A stretch of 64,000 nt of DNA, from NCBI RefSeq assembly GCF_032716425.1, contig NZ_CP090419.1:1421001-1485000 (forward strand). Reading direction: 5' to 3'. A program made the translations under genes and the position numbers. Shown here piece by piece: positions 32,667-42,118 of the stretch. The stretch's first letter is position 1; each line of letters begins with the position of its first letter. Below the pieces are notes generated by a model. The model was given only the letters and a program-made list of their open reading frames with translations, did not search any database and was not told the DNA's origin. Origin of the DNA: Pseudoalteromonas sp. N1230-9. GTDB taxonomy: Bacteria > Pseudomonadota > Gammaproteobacteria > Enterobacterales > Alteromonadaceae.

Positions 32667-32747
32667 ATGCGTGTTTCCAATCGCTTTAAACGGGCAGTAG
32701 AGCAAATGACTTTACTCCCGTTTTTTACTGTTAGGAGGTTAACTTGA
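32667..32747 (+). CDS. Putative carA leader peptide (26 aa)
   Basis: A 26-codon ORF starting ATG CGT GTT and ending in a TGA that overlaps the TTG start of carA (TTGA). The ORF spans the attenuator hairpin, and its T-tract encodes Phe-Phe in LLPFFTVRR, which recalls the PyrL leader of E. coli pyrBI. No good Shine-Dalgarno is visible before the ATG (AAAATTCATAA), which is the main weakness. It would also place a ribosome on the carA Shine-Dalgarno, so termination-reinitiation is possible. Confidence 0.5.
   Translation: MRVSNRFKRAVEQMTLLPFFTVRRLT
32688..32726 (+). terminator. Attenuator (intrinsic terminator) in the carAB leader
   Basis: Stem of 7 bp (AAACGGG/CCCGTTT), one bulged C, then 7 bp (AGTAGAG/CTTTACT, one G-U), loop of 7 nt, and a T6 tract. 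It ends 6 bases before the carA Shine-Dalgarno, so it can only act as a premature terminator of carAB. Confidence 0.7.
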
Positions 32748-33880
32748 CTAAATCCGCTCTGTTAGTCCTAGAAGACGGCACAGTGTTTCGCGGTACTGCA
32801 ATCGGCGCTGACGGCATGTCAGTCGGTGAAGTAGTATTCAATACGTCTATGACTGGTTATCAAGAAATTTTGACTGACCCTTCATACGCGGAACAAATCG
32901 TAACTTTGACGTACCCACATATCGGTAATACGGGTACTAACAGCGAAGACGAAGAAGCGGGTCAAATCTGGGCTAAAGGCCTAGTGATCCGTGATTTGCC
33001 ACTGCTAGCAAGTAATTTCCGTAACGAGCAATCGTTAAGTGATTACTTAAAAGAACGCAATATCTTAGGTATTGCTGACATCGACACTCGTAAATTAACA
33101 CGTATTTTACGTGATAAAGGCGCTCAAAATGGTTGTATCATTGCAGGCGACGAGTTAGATGAGAAAAAAGCGCTTGAAGCTGCGCAAGCCTTCCCAGGCT
33201 TAAAAGGCATGGATTTAGCAAAAGTTGTCTCAACCAAGGAAAATTTTGAGTGGCGCGAATCAAGCTGGACGTTAGGTTCAGGCTTTAAAACGCTAGAAGC
33301 AGCAGACGAGAAGTTCCACGTTGTTGCTTATGACTTCGGTGTTAAACGTAATATCTTACGTATGTTAGTTGACCGCGGCTGTAAATTAACCGTTGTTCCT
33401 GCACAAACATCTGCAGAAGACGTACTGGCATTAAACCCAGACGGTATCTTCTTATCAAATGGCCCTGGTGACCCTGAGCCGTGTACTTACGCGATTGAAG
33501 CAATTAAAACTTTCCTAGAAACAGACACGCCAATCTTTGGTATTTGTTTAGGTCACCAATTGCTTGCACTTGCTTCAGGTGCACAAACGGTGAAAATGAA
33601 GTTTGGTCACCACGGTGGTAACCACCCAGTTAAAGACCTTGACCGCAATGTTGTAATGATCACTGCACAAAACCACGGTTTCGCAGCTGATGAAGCAACA
33701 TTACCAGCGAACTTACGTGCAACTCACGTTTCATTATTCGATGGCACGCTACAAGGTATTCACCGCACAGATAAGCCTGCATTTAGCTTCCAAGGTCACC
33801 CTGAAGCAAGCCCAGGTCCACATGATGCGGCGCCATTATTTGACCACTTCATCGATTTGATGCAAGCACGTTCTAACTAA
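32744..33880 (+). CDS. carA: Carbamoyl-phosphate synthase small subunit
   Basis: 378 aa starting at TTG, supported by a strong AGGAGG (32733-32738) at 5-nt spacing and by homology of [16 protein letters not shown] to other CarA starts. The C-terminal class I glutamine amidotransferase domain has the nucleophile Cys in [12 protein letters not shown] and the catalytic His in [11 protein letters not shown]. It supplies ammonia to CarB for arginine and pyrimidine synthesis. carB follows after 16 bases. Expression is probably controlled by the leader attenuator. Confidence 0.98.
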   Translation: MTKSALLVLEDGTVFRGTAIGADGMSVGEVVFNTSMTGYQEILTDPSYAEQIVTLTYPHIGNTGTNSEDEEAGQIWAKGLVIRDLPLLASNFRNEQSLSDYLKERNILGIADIDTRKLTRILRDKGAQNGCIIAGDELDEKKALEAAQAFPGLKGMDLAKVVSTKENFEWRESSWTLGSGFKTLEAADEKFHVVAYDFGVKRNILRMLVDRGCKLTVVPAQTSAEDVLALNPDGIFLSNGPGDPEPCTYAIEAIKTFLETDTPIFGICLGHQLLALASGAQTVKMKFGHHGGNHPVKDLDRNVVMITAQNHGFAADEATLPANLRATHVSLFDGTLQGIHRTDKPAFSFQGHPEASPGPHDAAPLFDHFIDLMQARSN

Positions 33881-33896
33881 TTTAACCGGAGTAACA

Positions 33897-36800
33897 ATGC
33901 CAAAACGTACCGACATAAAAAGCATTCTTATCTTAGGCGCAGGCCCGATCGTAATCGGTCAAGCTTGTGAATTTGACTACTCTGGTGCACAAGCGTGTAA
34001 AGCACTACGAGAAGAAGGCTTTCGAGTAATTCTTGTAAACTCGAACCCTGCAACTATCATGACTGACCCTGAAATGGCGGATGCGACGTACATCGAGCCA
34101 ATTCACTGGGAAGTTGTAGAGAAAATCATTGAAAAAGAAAAGCCTGATGCAGTACTGCCTACTATGGGTGGTCAAACAGCATTAAACTGTGCACTTGATT
34201 TAGATAAGCACGGCGTACTGGCTAAACATGGTGTTGAACTTATCGGTGCAACTGCTGATGCAATCGATAAAGCTGAAAACCGTGAGCGTTTTGACGTAGC
34301 AATGAAGAACATTGGCCTTGAGTGTCCGCGTGCAGAAATCGCTCACTCAATGGAAGAAGCACACGATGTTCTTAGCCGCATCGGTTTCCCATGTATCATT
34401 CGTCCATCATTCACTATGGGTGGTACCGGTGGTGGTGTTGCATACAACCAAGAAGAATTTGATGAAATTTGTGAGCGTGGTTTAGATTTATCACCAACAA
34501 ATGAACTTTTAATCGATGAATCATTAATCGGTTGGAAAGAATACGAAATGGAAGTTGTTCGTGACAAAAACGACAACTGTATCATCGTATGTTCTATCGA
34601 AAACTTTGACCCTATGGGTGTTCACACAGGTGACTCAATCACGGTTGCTCCAGCGCAAACATTGACAGATAAAGAATACCAAATCATGCGTAATGCATCG
34701 ATGGCGGTACTTCGTGAAATCGGTGTTGAAACAGGTGGTTCAAACGTACAGTTTGGTGTGAATCCAGTTGATGGCCGTATGGTTATCATCGAGATGAACC
34801 CTCGTGTATCGCGTTCATCTGCACTCGCATCAAAAGCAACGGGTTTCCCAATTGCGAAAATCGCAGCGAAACTAGCTGTAGGTTACACGCTTGATGAGCT
34901 ACAAAACGACATCACTGGCGGTAAAACACCAGCGTCTTTCGAGCCGTCAATTGACTACGTTGTTACTAAGATCCCACGTTTTAACTTCGAAAAATTCGCA
35001 GGTTCAAACGACCGTCTAACAACACAGATGAAGTCTGTGGGTGAGGTTATGGCGATTGGTCGTAACCAACAAGAGTCTCTGCATAAAGCATTACGTGGTC
35101 TTGAAGTAGGCGCAACGGGCTTTAACCCAATTGTTGCCCTTGATGATCCGAAAGCAAAAGAAAAAATCATCCGTGAATTACGTGAGCCAGGTGCTGAGCG
35201 TATTTGGTACGTTGCTGATGCAATGCGTCACGGTATGAGCGTAGAGGACGTTTTCGAACTCACTAAGATTGACCCTTGGTACCTAGTGCAAATCGAAGAC
35301 ATCTTAAAAGACGAAGCAACAATCAGCGAAGTAGGTATGGCTGGTTTAAATGCTGAGTTCTTACGCAAGCTTAAGCGTAAAGGTTTCGCTGATGCGCGTA
35401 TCGCTGAAATTGCCGGTGTTTCTGAAGCAGAAATTCGCAAGAAGCGTCACCAGTTAGATATCGTGCCTGTATACAAGCGCGTTGATACGTGTGCTGCAGA
35501 GTTTAGTTCAGATACAGCTTACATGTACTCATCTTATGATGAAGAGTGTGAAGCGAATCCATCTGACAAAGATAAAATCATGGTAATCGGTGGTGGCCCT
35601 AACCGTATCGGTCAAGGTATCGAATTCGATTACTGCTGTGTTCACGCAGCATTAGCTTTACGTGAAGACGGCTACGAAACAATCATGGTTAACTGTAACC
35701 CTGAAACTGTTTCGACTGACTACGACACATCAGATCGCTTATTCTTCGAGCCAATCACGCTAGAAGACGTATTAGAAATCGTACGTGTTGAAAAGCCTAA
35801 AGGTGTTATCGTTCAGTACGGTGGTCAAACGCCACTTAAACTTGCGCGTGCACTAGAAGCGAATGGCGTGCCAGTTATTGGTACTTCTCCAGATGCAATC
35901 GACCGTGCTGAAGACCGTGAGCGTTTCCAACAACTTGTTGAGCGTTTGAACCTTCTGCAACCAGAAAATGCAACAGTGACTTCTTTAGAAGAAGCGGTTG
36001 TTAAGTCTGCTGAAATTGGTTTCCCACTGGTTGTACGTCCTTCGTACGTACTAGGTGGTCGTGCGATGGAAATCGTATACGATGAAGACGACTTACGTCG
36101 TTACATGACTGAAGCGGTATCTGCATCAAATGAAGCGCCAGTACTACTTGACCACTTCTTAGATAACGCAATTGAAGTTGACGTTGACGCTATCTGTGAC
36201 GGTGAGCAAGTAATCATCGGTGGTATCATGGAGCACATTGAGCAAGCAGGTGTTCACTCAGGTGACTCAGCGTGTTCATTACCAGCTCACTCACTAACTG
36301 CTGAAGTACAAGACGTAATGCGTAAGCAAGTGACTGATATGGCACTAGAGCTTGGCGTAGTAGGTCTGATGAATACACAGTTTGCTGTGAAAGACGGTAA
36401 AGTTTACTTAATCGAAGTAAACCCACGTGCTGCACGTACAGTCCCGTTTGTTTCTAAAGCGACAGGTATTGCACTTGCAAAAGTTGCTGCGCGTTGTATG
36501 GCGGGTCAGTCGCTAGCAAGCCAAGGTATTACAAAAGAAGTAATCCCTCCTTACTACAGCGTAAAAGAAGTGGTACTGCCATTTGCTAAGTTCCAAGGTG
36601 TTGACCCAATCCGTGGCCCAGAAATGCGCTCAACGGGTGAGGTAATGGGGGTTGGTGAAACTTTCGCCGAAGCATTCGCTAAAGCACAATTAGGTGCAAG
36701 CAACACTTTACCACGCGGTGGTCGCGCGTTACTATCGGTACGCAACAGTGACAAACCACGTATTGTTGAATTAGCTAAAACCATGACAGCTTTAGGTTTT

Positions 36801-37115
36801 GAGCTAGATGCAACGGGTGGCACTGCAAAAGCGCTAGAAGAAGCGGGTATTGCAGTTCGTCGCGTGAACAAAGTATACGAAGGTCGTCCTCATATTCTTG
36901 ATAGAATTAAAAATGGTGAATACAGCTACATTGTAAACACTACTGAAGGTCGCCAAGCGATTGAAGATTCGAAGGTGTTACGTCGTGGTGCGTTACAGCA
37001 CAAAACTAACTACACAACGACACTGAACGCGGCATTTGCTAACTGTACTGCAAACCAAGCAGACGACCGTAGCAAGGTGACGTCAGTTCAGGAACTACAC
37101 CAGCGAATGAACTAA
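33897..37115 (+). CDS. carB: Carbamoyl-phosphate synthase large subunit
   Basis: 1072 aa, full length. Two homologous ATP-grasp halves are visible: the first begins [20 protein letters not shown], the second [20 protein letters not shown], each followed by PSF/PSY..GG ATP-binding loops. The C-terminal MGS-like allosteric domain ([20 protein letters not shown]) is present, so ornithine and UMP regulation is expected. It is cotranscribed with carA; greA lies 51 bases downstream with a strong hairpin between them. Confidence 0.98.
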   Translation: MPKRTDIKSILILGAGPIVIGQACEFDYSGAQACKALREEGFRVILVNSNPATIMTDPEMADATYIEPIHWEVVEKIIEKEKPDAVLPTMGGQTALNCALDLDKHGVLAKHGVELIGATADAIDKAENRERFDVAMKNIGLECPRAEIAHSMEEAHDVLSRIGFPCIIRPSFTMGGTGGGVAYNQEEFDEICERGLDLSPTNELLIDESLIGWKEYEMEVVRDKNDNCIIVCSIENFDPMGVHTGDSITVAPAQTLTDKEYQIMRNASMAVLREIGVETGGSNVQFGVNPVDGRMVIIEMNPRVSRSSALASKATGFPIAKIAAKLAVGYTLDELQNDITGGKTPASFEPSIDYVVTKIPRFNFEKFAGSNDRLTTQMKSVGEVMAIGRNQQESLHKALRGLEVGATGFNPIVALDDPKAKEKIIRELREPGAERIWYVADAMRHGMSVEDVFELTKIDPWYLVQIEDILKDEATISEVGMAGLNAEFLRKLKRKGFADARIAEIAGVSEAEIRKKRHQLDIVPVYKRVDTCAAEFSSDTAYMYSSYDEECEANPSDKDKIMVIGGGPNRIGQGIEFDYCCVHAALALREDGYETIMVNCNPETVSTDYDTSDRLFFEPITLEDVLEIVRVEKPKGVIVQYGGQTPLKLARALEANGVPVIGTSPDAIDRAEDRERFQQLVERLNLLQPENATVTSLEEAVVKSAEIGFPLVVRPSYVLGGRAMEIVYDEDDLRRYMTEAVSASNEAPVLLDHFLDNAIEVDVDAICDGEQVIIGGIMEHIEQAGVHSGDSACSLPAHSLTAEVQDVMRKQVTDMALELGVVGLMNTQFAVKDGKVYLIEVNPRAARTVPFVSKATGIALAKVAARCMAGQSLASQGITKEVIPPYYSVKEVVLPFAKFQGVDPIRGPEMRSTGEVMGVGETFAEAFAKAQLGASNTLPRGGRALLSVRNSDKPRIVELAKTMTALGFELDATGGTAKALEEAGIAVRRVNKVYEGRPHILDRIKNGEYSYIVNTTEGRQAIEDSKVLRRGALQHKTNYTTTLNAAFANCTANQADDRSKVTSVQELHQRMN

Positions 37116-37124
37116 GGAAATGTG

Positions 37125-37149
37125 CCAAGGGCGAGGCAATCGCCCTTGG
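37125..37149 (+). other. Intercistronic hairpin carB-greA
   Basis: Perfect 10-bp stem CCAAGGGCGA / TCGCCCTTGG with a 5-nt loop, 9 bases after the carB stop. No T-run follows, so it is not a standard intrinsic terminator; it may set mRNA processing or stability between carAB and greA. Confidence 0.55.
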
Positions 37150-37166
37150 GATTAAGTGAGAATAAT

Positions 37167-37643
37167 ATGCAATCAATTCCGATGACGGTTCGTGGTGCAG
37201 CATTACTGCGCGAAGAACTTAACGAATTAAAAACAGTTACCCGTCCAAAAATCGTTGCTGATATCGCTGAAGCACGTGAGCACGGTGATTTGAAAGAAAA
37301 CGCTGAATACCATGCTGCTCGTGAGCAACAAGGTTTTTGCGAAGGTCGTATTCAAGAAATTGAAGCAAAGCTTTCAAACGTACAAATCATCGATGTAACT
37401 AAGATGCCAAAAACTGGCAAAGTTATTTTTGGCACAACGGTCACTATCGTTAATGTTGACACTGACGCTGAGGTTAAATACCAAATTGTGGGTGATGATG
37501 AAGCAGATATCAAAAACAATCTGATCTCTGTAAATTCGCCAATCGCGCGTGGCTTAATTGGTAAAGAGGTAGATGATGCCGTTACCATTAAAACACCAAA
37601 CGGTGAAGTCGAGTACGAAATCATTGAAGTTGAGTATATTTAA
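37167..37643 (+). CDS. greA: Transcription elongation factor GreA
   Basis: 158 aa from [14 protein letters not shown], identical in length to E. coli GreA; a frame-consistent ATG at 37122 would run through the intercistronic hairpin and add 15 residues without counterpart. The N-terminal coiled coil with the acidic tip ([20 protein letters not shown]) inserts into the RNA polymerase secondary channel to stimulate cleavage of backtracked RNA. It lies downstream of carAB and ends at its own terminator. Confidence 0.97.
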   Translation: MQSIPMTVRGAALLREELNELKTVTRPKIVADIAEAREHGDLKENAEYHAAREQQGFCEGRIQEIEAKLSNVQIIDVTKMPKTGKVIFGTTVTIVNVDTDAEVKYQIVGDDEADIKNNLISVNSPIARGLIGKEVDDAVTIKTPNGEVEYEIIEVEYI

Positions 37644-37663
37644 TAGCTTAACCAAGCATTGAT

Positions 37664-37694
37664 AAAAACCGCAGTTACATACTGCGGTTTTTTT
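37664..37694 (+). terminator. Terminator of greA
   Basis: 12-bp arms AAAAACCGCAGT / ACTGCGGTTTTT with loop TACAT and further T residues. Confidence 0.9.
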
Positions 37695-37762
37695 ATGCCT
37701 GTTTACTTCTGGTATGTTATTCGGTACGTTGGCTGCTTGGTTATTCAAAAGAAGAGGTAATA

Positions 37763-38806
37763 GTGGTGAAAATTCAATATCCTAAAGCGCTATCTTTAGG
37801 CGATAGCATCGCCATATGTGCTTTTTCTTCTGGTGTCGATAAGGCATATCATAAAAGATTAGATGTTGTACTCGAAGGGCTAAGTGCGAAGGGGTTTAAT
37901 GTTGTTGAAGGAGACTGTTTACGTCAACAACACAATAGTGCAAAGGAACGTGCGGCCGAATTGATGCAGTTTTTAACAGATGACTCGATTGCCGCGATTA
38001 TGCCGCCTTGGGGAGGGGATCTCACCATGGAGATCTTACCTTTGTTAGATTTTAGTGCTATCAGTAATGCAAAACCTAAATGGTTAGTTGGTTTTTCTGA
38101 TATCAGTACATTTGCTTGCGCACTCACTACCCGATGTGGCTGGGCTACACTGCATGGTGCGAATTTAATGCAGATTCACCCCGATGATAAAGATCCACAC
38201 CTAGCGGCTTTATTTACCGCCATGGGCCTTGAAGAAAAAGCATCCTTTAAGCAACTTGCTGCGCCGTTTTATCAGCAAGATCAGATTGATTACGCCACTA
38301 AACCTGATGCAAAATTCAACTACACAGCCGAAAGCCAATGGCGTTGTATTAACTATAAAGATAAGCGACAAATAGAGGTATCAGGTCGTTTGATTGGCGG
38401 CTGTATTGACACACTAGGCTTATTACTGCCTTCAAATTACTATGCGTTGCATGAATTTAAAAAACAGTATGCACCGGAGGGATTAATTCTTTATTTAGAA
38501 AATGCAGAACTGAGTCCGATGGCGTTAGCAAGGTGTTTATTATCTTTAAAACTTAATGATGTGTTTACTGATGTCAATGCCGTTATATTTGGGCGTAGCT
38601 CAGCAATTAACAATGACTGTTACTTTGATGAATATCAGGCGATTGAGTTAGCATTTCAAGGCAACTTATTCCCTGTTTTGACCGATGCTGATATTGGTCA
38701 TGTTGCACCAAACCTTGCATTGATCAATGGTGCATTCGCCACCATAACCACGGATCTTTGTGAAGGTATGGCGACAAATGTTCAAATAGACACGGTGTTA
38801 AGTTAA
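37763..38806 (+). CDS. S66-family LD-carboxypeptidase (MccF-like)
   Basis: 347 aa. The catalytic triad of family S66 is readable: Ser112 in VGFSDIS, Glu in LYLENAELSP and His in DADIGHVAPN. The PPWGGDLTMEILPLLD region fits the longer MccF-like branch (about 340 aa) rather than the shorter LdcA of peptidoglycan recycling. The protein could cleave an amide bond in peptidoglycan peptides or in a toxic peptide-nucleotide such as microcin C. No signal peptide, so cytoplasmic. A better start may be the next codons after GTG-ATG (VVKIQYPK). Confidence 0.88.
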   Translation: MVKIQYPKALSLGDSIAICAFSSGVDKAYHKRLDVVLEGLSAKGFNVVEGDCLRQQHNSAKERAAELMQFLTDDSIAAIMPPWGGDLTMEILPLLDFSAISNAKPKWLVGFSDISTFACALTTRCGWATLHGANLMQIHPDDKDPHLAALFTAMGLEEKASFKQLAAPFYQQDQIDYATKPDAKFNYTAESQWRCINYKDKRQIEVSGRLIGGCIDTLGLLLPSNYYALHEFKKQYAPEGLILYLENAELSPMALARCLLSLKLNDVFTDVNAVIFGRSSAINNDCYFDEYQAIELAFQGNLFPVLTDADIGHVAPNLALINGAFATITTDLCEGMATNVQIDTVLS

Positions 38807-38809
38807 CAC

Positions 38810-39559
38810 TCAAAAGAGTTTAACTAAATAAACAGTACTCATACCAATGAGTAATGTCACAGAAACGCTTAATAAAGTGCCAAGCATGACATACTCTGTG
38901 AGTTGTTTTTCTTCGCTCGCTTTTAAATCTCCAAAGCGAAAGATTGATTTTGCAGCGAGTAGGAATCCTACTCCTGCATATTCACCCATAAGTATAAAGC
39001 TTAGCATCAGTCCTCGCTCTAAAAGCCCTATACTGTGGCCAGCTGCAGGAATGCTGCCAGATGTAGCAAAGCCTTGTGTGATTTTTTCAAGCATCATGCG
39101 AATAAATACTGAGCTTGGATTTAATACGAGTATATAAGCACAGATAACAAAAAGAGTATCTATAGCAATTAGTTTTTGCCAAATAAGCGCATAAAATTCA
39201 TCATAATCGGTTAACCATACAGCTAGCATCACCAGCACAATACTATGTGCAAGCTGATCAAGTAGAAATGGAACGACCCCTTTATTGGAATAGGATTTTG
39301 CTAAATCAATGAGGAAGTGACTAAGCATAATTAGCAGTGTTGCGCAGACAACACGTGCAAGCTCATTCCAGCCATAATTAAACTCCCAAAGAGCTAAAAT
39401 GATAAACGAAACAATGCCGTGTGTTAAAACATGCAAATACAACTTTGTTGCGCGAAAGTGTCGGCTGTTTCGGTCATTAACCCAGCTCATTGGCTGTAGA
39501 TAAAAGTCAGCAACCAAGTGTGCTAAAAATAGGGCGACAAGTAATAAGGTAAAGCTCAT
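38810..39559 (-). CDS. DUF3307 membrane protein
   Basis: 249 aa with about six or seven predicted membrane helices. The DUF3307 hallmark at the N-terminus is clear: LFLAHLVADFYLQPMSW, followed by LHVLTHGIVSFI and LSHFLIDLAKSYSN, all containing His/Asp residues inside the membrane that could bind a metal or ligand. Function is unknown. Its start overlaps the SatD-like gene stop by 4 bases, so the two are translationally coupled and probably act together. It ends 3 bases from the convergent LD-carboxypeptidase gene. Confidence 0.88.
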   Translation of the reverse strand: MSFTLLLVALFLAHLVADFYLQPMSWVNDRNSRHFRATKLYLHVLTHGIVSFIILALWEFNYGWNELARVVCATLLIMLSHFLIDLAKSYSNKGVVPFLLDQLAHSIVLVMLAVWLTDYDEFYALIWQKLIAIDTLFVICAYILVLNPSSVFIRMMLEKITQGFATSGSIPAAGHSIGLLERGLMLSFILMGEYAGVGFLLAAKSIFRFGDLKASEEKQLTEYVMLGTLLSVSVTLLIGMSTVYLVKLF

Positions 39560-40173
39560 GCTATCAATCCTTTGAGTGTTGTATGGCTGTACTTGATAAA
39601 ACGTTCGACTAATTGGTACTGAGCAAGGTTTAGTAATTTGGTCACATTTTCTCTGCTTGTATTGAGCTCTTTTGCTAGTTCTGCGTGGCTATTATTGCTT
39701 GCTGTAAGGTAATTAAATAAAGCATTCGCTTGTTTTTGGCTCATCTTCTCTAGCAATACCTCTATTAAGGCAATATTGAGTAAAAATCCTTCATCGAGAT
39801 GATTATTTTCCACTTTTATTGTTAACAGCTGATGAGTCATATTATCTAAGCCCTGACCGGATAACGTATACGCACTTCCTGTGGCTGTTTTTATATCGGC
39901 GCGAGGATTATCGACTGTGCCAATGGCCATACTTTGACGTAATTCATAGTTAGCGGCTTTCATTTGTAAATATAAGAGTATCGCTACATGACAGACAGAT
40001 TCTGGTGTTTGTAGCTGTAATTGCAAAGCATCACCACGATAAATGCTAAAACTACTTTCAAAGTGTTGAGTGATAAAACGTAAGCTTTGATCGAGTTGGT
40101 ATAGCATTGCATCGTATTCTTGTTGTGGGATTCTTTGTGATTTAATTAAATCTCCAGTGATCACCGCAATCAT
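39556..40173 (-). CDS. SatD-family protein with C-terminal helix-turn-helix
   Basis: 205 aa. The N-terminal SatD-like region (about 1-135) starts MIAVITGDLIKSQRI and has FSIYRGDALQLQLQ near residue 45; the order and spacing of these motifs recall the metal-binding strand and the GD turn of class III nucleotide cyclases and GGDEF palm domains, though this is only resemblance. The C-terminus (about 150-190) is a helix-turn-helix (HAELAKELNTSRENVTKLLN). It is the first gene of a two-gene unit with DUF3307. Three palindromic operators lie 17 bases upstream, so it may be an autoregulator. Confidence 0.75.
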   Translation of the reverse strand: MIAVITGDLIKSQRIPQQEYDAMLYQLDQSLRFITQHFESSFSIYRGDALQLQLQTPESVCHVAILLYLQMKAANYELRQSMAIGTVDNPRADIKTATGSAYTLSGQGLDNMTHQLLTIKVENNHLDEGFLLNIALIEVLLEKMSQKQANALFNYLTASNNSHAELAKELNTSRENVTKLLNLAQYQLVERFIKYSHTTLKGLIA

Positions 40174-40189
40174 AGCGCATCCTTTTACT

Positions 40190-40207
40190 GTAACTAAAAC
40201 TAGTTAC
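40190..40207. promoter_or_regulatory. Operator-like palindrome 1 of 3
   Basis: GTAACTAAAACTAGTTAC, 7-bp arms around 4 bases. It is the first of three 18-bp palindromes whose starts are exactly 28 bp apart, in the divergent promoter region of satD-like and NYN genes. Confidence 0.75.
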
Positions 40208-40217
40208 TTGTTCATAT

Positions 40218-40235
40218 GTAACCAAATTTGGTTAC
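40218..40235. promoter_or_regulatory. Operator-like palindrome 2 of 3
   Basis: GTAACCAAATTTGGTTAC, a perfect 18-bp palindrome. It is flanked on its right by TGTTGTTCAT, similar to the TTGTTCATAT that follows palindrome 1. Confidence 0.8.
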
Positions 40236-40245
40236 TGTTGTTCAT

Positions 40246-40263
40246 GTAACCAATTTAGGTTAC
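40246..40263. promoter_or_regulatory. Operator-like palindrome 3 of 3
   Basis: GTAACCAATTTAGGTTAC, 6-bp arms GTAACC/GGTTAC. It lies 63 bases before the NYN gene start. Confidence 0.75.
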
Positions 40264-40326
40264 TTTTGAGTGAATTACAAGTAAGTCGTGCTACAGTAGC
40301 AAGATATAAATTATACAAGGTGTATT

Positions 40327-40830
40327 ATGCAAACAATTGAAAAGCCGAGAGTTGCTATCTTTGTCGACGTACAGAATATTTACTACACCTGTAAAGAAAG
40401 TTATGGAAAAAACTTCGATTACAACGCCTTTTGGGCAAAAATGCAGGAGCTGTATACAATTGATGGTGCTATTGCCTATGCAATTTATCGTGGCGATGAA
40501 AAGCAATCACAATTTCAAAATATTTTGCGAGCAATAGGCTTTGAAGTAAAACTTAAGCCGTTTATTCAGCGACGCGATGGCAGTGCAAAAGGCGATTGGG
40601 ATGTGGGTATTACTATTGATATGCTTGAAAATGCACGCAAAGTAGACAAAATGGTGTTGCTGTCTGGCGATGGTGACTTTGCATTGTTATTAGGGCATCT
40701 AGCACACAACTATCAAATTCCTTGTGATGTGTATGGGGCAGAACAATTGACTGCTGATGTACTAAAAAATGCGGCTGAGAATTTTTACTGTATCGACGAC
40801 GGCTTGTTACTTAATAACCGCAGAGAATAG
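40327..40830 (+). CDS. NYN-domain (LabA/DUF88-like) putative ribonuclease
   Basis: 167 aa, a single NYN (PIN-like) domain. The conserved acidic positions are present: Asp in VAIFVDVQNIYY, Asp in GDWDVGITIDML and Asp in VLLSGDGDFALLL, which fits a metal-dependent RNase active site. It is soluble. It is divergent from satD-DUF3307 and shares the 153-base region containing the three 28-bp-spaced operators, so common control is likely. The RNA target is unknown. Confidence 0.88.
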   Translation: MQTIEKPRVAIFVDVQNIYYTCKESYGKNFDYNAFWAKMQELYTIDGAIAYAIYRGDEKQSQFQNILRAIGFEVKLKPFIQRRDGSAKGDWDVGITIDMLENARKVDKMVLLSGDGDFALLLGHLAHNYQIPCDVYGAEQLTADVLKNAAENFYCIDDGLLLNNRRE

Positions 40831-41203
40831 CAATAAATATTCCTATTTAAATAAATTGTTTAACTAAAGTATTATTTCAGCTAAGCTAATATGAGCTAGA
40901 CTCGTTCATAGTTATAGTAATATGCACTTGAAATGGCTCTTTTAATTCAAATAAACAATGAGAACAAGACATACCAAGTAATTGCTAGGTCTGTTTCAAA
41001 TTTCTTTTCTGTTAATAAAGCTTTTTAATTCAACAAATTAGAAATAATTATGAAAGTTATACGAATTTTTATGAAAAATGTAATGACAACGCTGTCATTT
41101 ATTGTGTAACATTAAATCAACATGGGTTGAGATGATTTCGCATTCTGATAAGAAAAAATAGTGCGATTTATACAAAAACTAAACGAAGGTTAGGGGTCGT
41201 TAA
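40831..41203. other. Intergenic region upstream of nagK
   Basis: 373 bases, AT-rich, with no gene seen. Apart from the NagR-type operator at 41082-41099 I see no clear structure; the nagK promoter should lie near the operator. Confidence 0.5.
41082..41099. promoter_or_regulatory. NagR-type operator upstream of nagK
   Basis: AATGACAACGCTGTCATT fits AATGACARCGYTGTCATT, the motif known for the LacI-family N-acetylglucosamine repressor NagR of Shewanella, at all 18 positions. A second copy lies before nagB. The repressor gene is not in the window. Confidence 0.8.
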
Positions 41204-42118
41204 ATGATGGCGAAGAGTGTGAGTGAGGACCAATTGTTTATTGGTATCGATGGTGGCGGAACAAAGTGCCGAGCAACCATTTACTCTGTAAAACATGGCG
41301 TATTAGGGACAGGCTTAGGCGGTCCGGCAAATCCACTACATGGTTTGGAGCGCACACTTGAATCTATAATGGTCTCAACTCAATTAGCGTTGCGTGATGC
41401 TGGGTTGCCGTTAGAGACGGTACATCAACTCTATGCAGGTTTAGGCCTTGCAGGTGTTAACTTGCCGAGCCTATACGATAAAATTATGGAGTGGGAACAC
41501 CCGTTCAAACAAATGTTTTTAACGACTGACCTACATACGGCTTGTATAGGCGCTCATGAAGGCAGTGACGGTGCAGTCATTATCACAGGCACGGGCTCAT
41601 GCGGCTTTTCTTGTGTGAATGGGCAAACCACCAATTTTGGTGGCCATGGTTTTGCGTTAGGTGACAAAGGCAGCGGTGCCTGGATGGGACTTGAAGCGAT
41701 AAAAGCCACGCTGCTGGATTTAGATGGGTTAGGCTCAAAGACCTGTTTAACCAAAGTCATTACCGAACATTTCTCGGCTGATAACGCAATGGCGATTGTT
41801 GAGCAAATGTCAGGTCAACCATCTAGTAGTTATGCAAAACTTGCTCGCTATGTGTTTAATGCTGCAAATGAGCAAGATGCAGTGGCACTTGCTATTGTTA
41901 AAGACGGTGCAGAGTATGTGAGTAAACTTGCACACCGTTTATTAGAGAACAAACCACCACGTTTGTCTATGATAGGTGGGTTAGCTGAGCCATTAAATAA
42001 ATGGCTAGACCCTGATATCGCTAAGCTTGTAGAAAACCCAATTCAACCACCTGAAATGGGAGCAGTATATTTCGCACAACAGTCTGTGTTAGAACAAAGC
42101 CAAGAGGTAGCAATTTAA
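41204..42118 (+). CDS. nagK: N-acetylglucosamine kinase (BadF/BcrA-type)
   Basis: 304 aa of the ASKHA superfamily: phosphate-1 motif FIGIDGGGTKCRA at the N-terminus, phosphate-2 region GAVIITGTGSCGFSC and LGDKGSGAWMGLEAIKA. It is the NagK type described in Shewanella, not the ROK kinase of E. coli. It makes GlcNAc-6-phosphate. Its stop overlaps the nagA start (TTTAATG), and a NagR operator lies 105 bases upstream, so it is the first gene of the nag operon. Confidence 0.92.
   Translation: MMAKSVSEDQLFIGIDGGGTKCRATIYSVKHGVLGTGLGGPANPLHGLERTLESIMVSTQLALRDAGLPLETVHQLYAGLGLAGVNLPSLYDKIMEWEHPFKQMFLTTDLHTACIGAHEGSDGAVIITGTGSCGFSCVNGQTTNFGGHGFALGDKGSGAWMGLEAIKATLLDLDGLGSKTCLTKVITEHFSADNAMAIVEQMSGQPSSSYAKLARYVFNAANEQDAVALAIVKDGAEYVSKLAHRLLENKPPRLSMIGGLAEPLNKWLDPDIAKLVENPIQPPEMGAVYFAQQSVLEQSQEVAI

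Noticed and set aside
37122-37166. N-terminal extension of greA
   Set aside because: It runs through a perfect hairpin, has no family counterpart and lacks a start signal; the 158-aa form matches known GreA.
40291-40506. Cys/Ile-rich minus-strand ORF over the NYN gene start
   Set aside because: It is the antisense shadow of the NYN gene.
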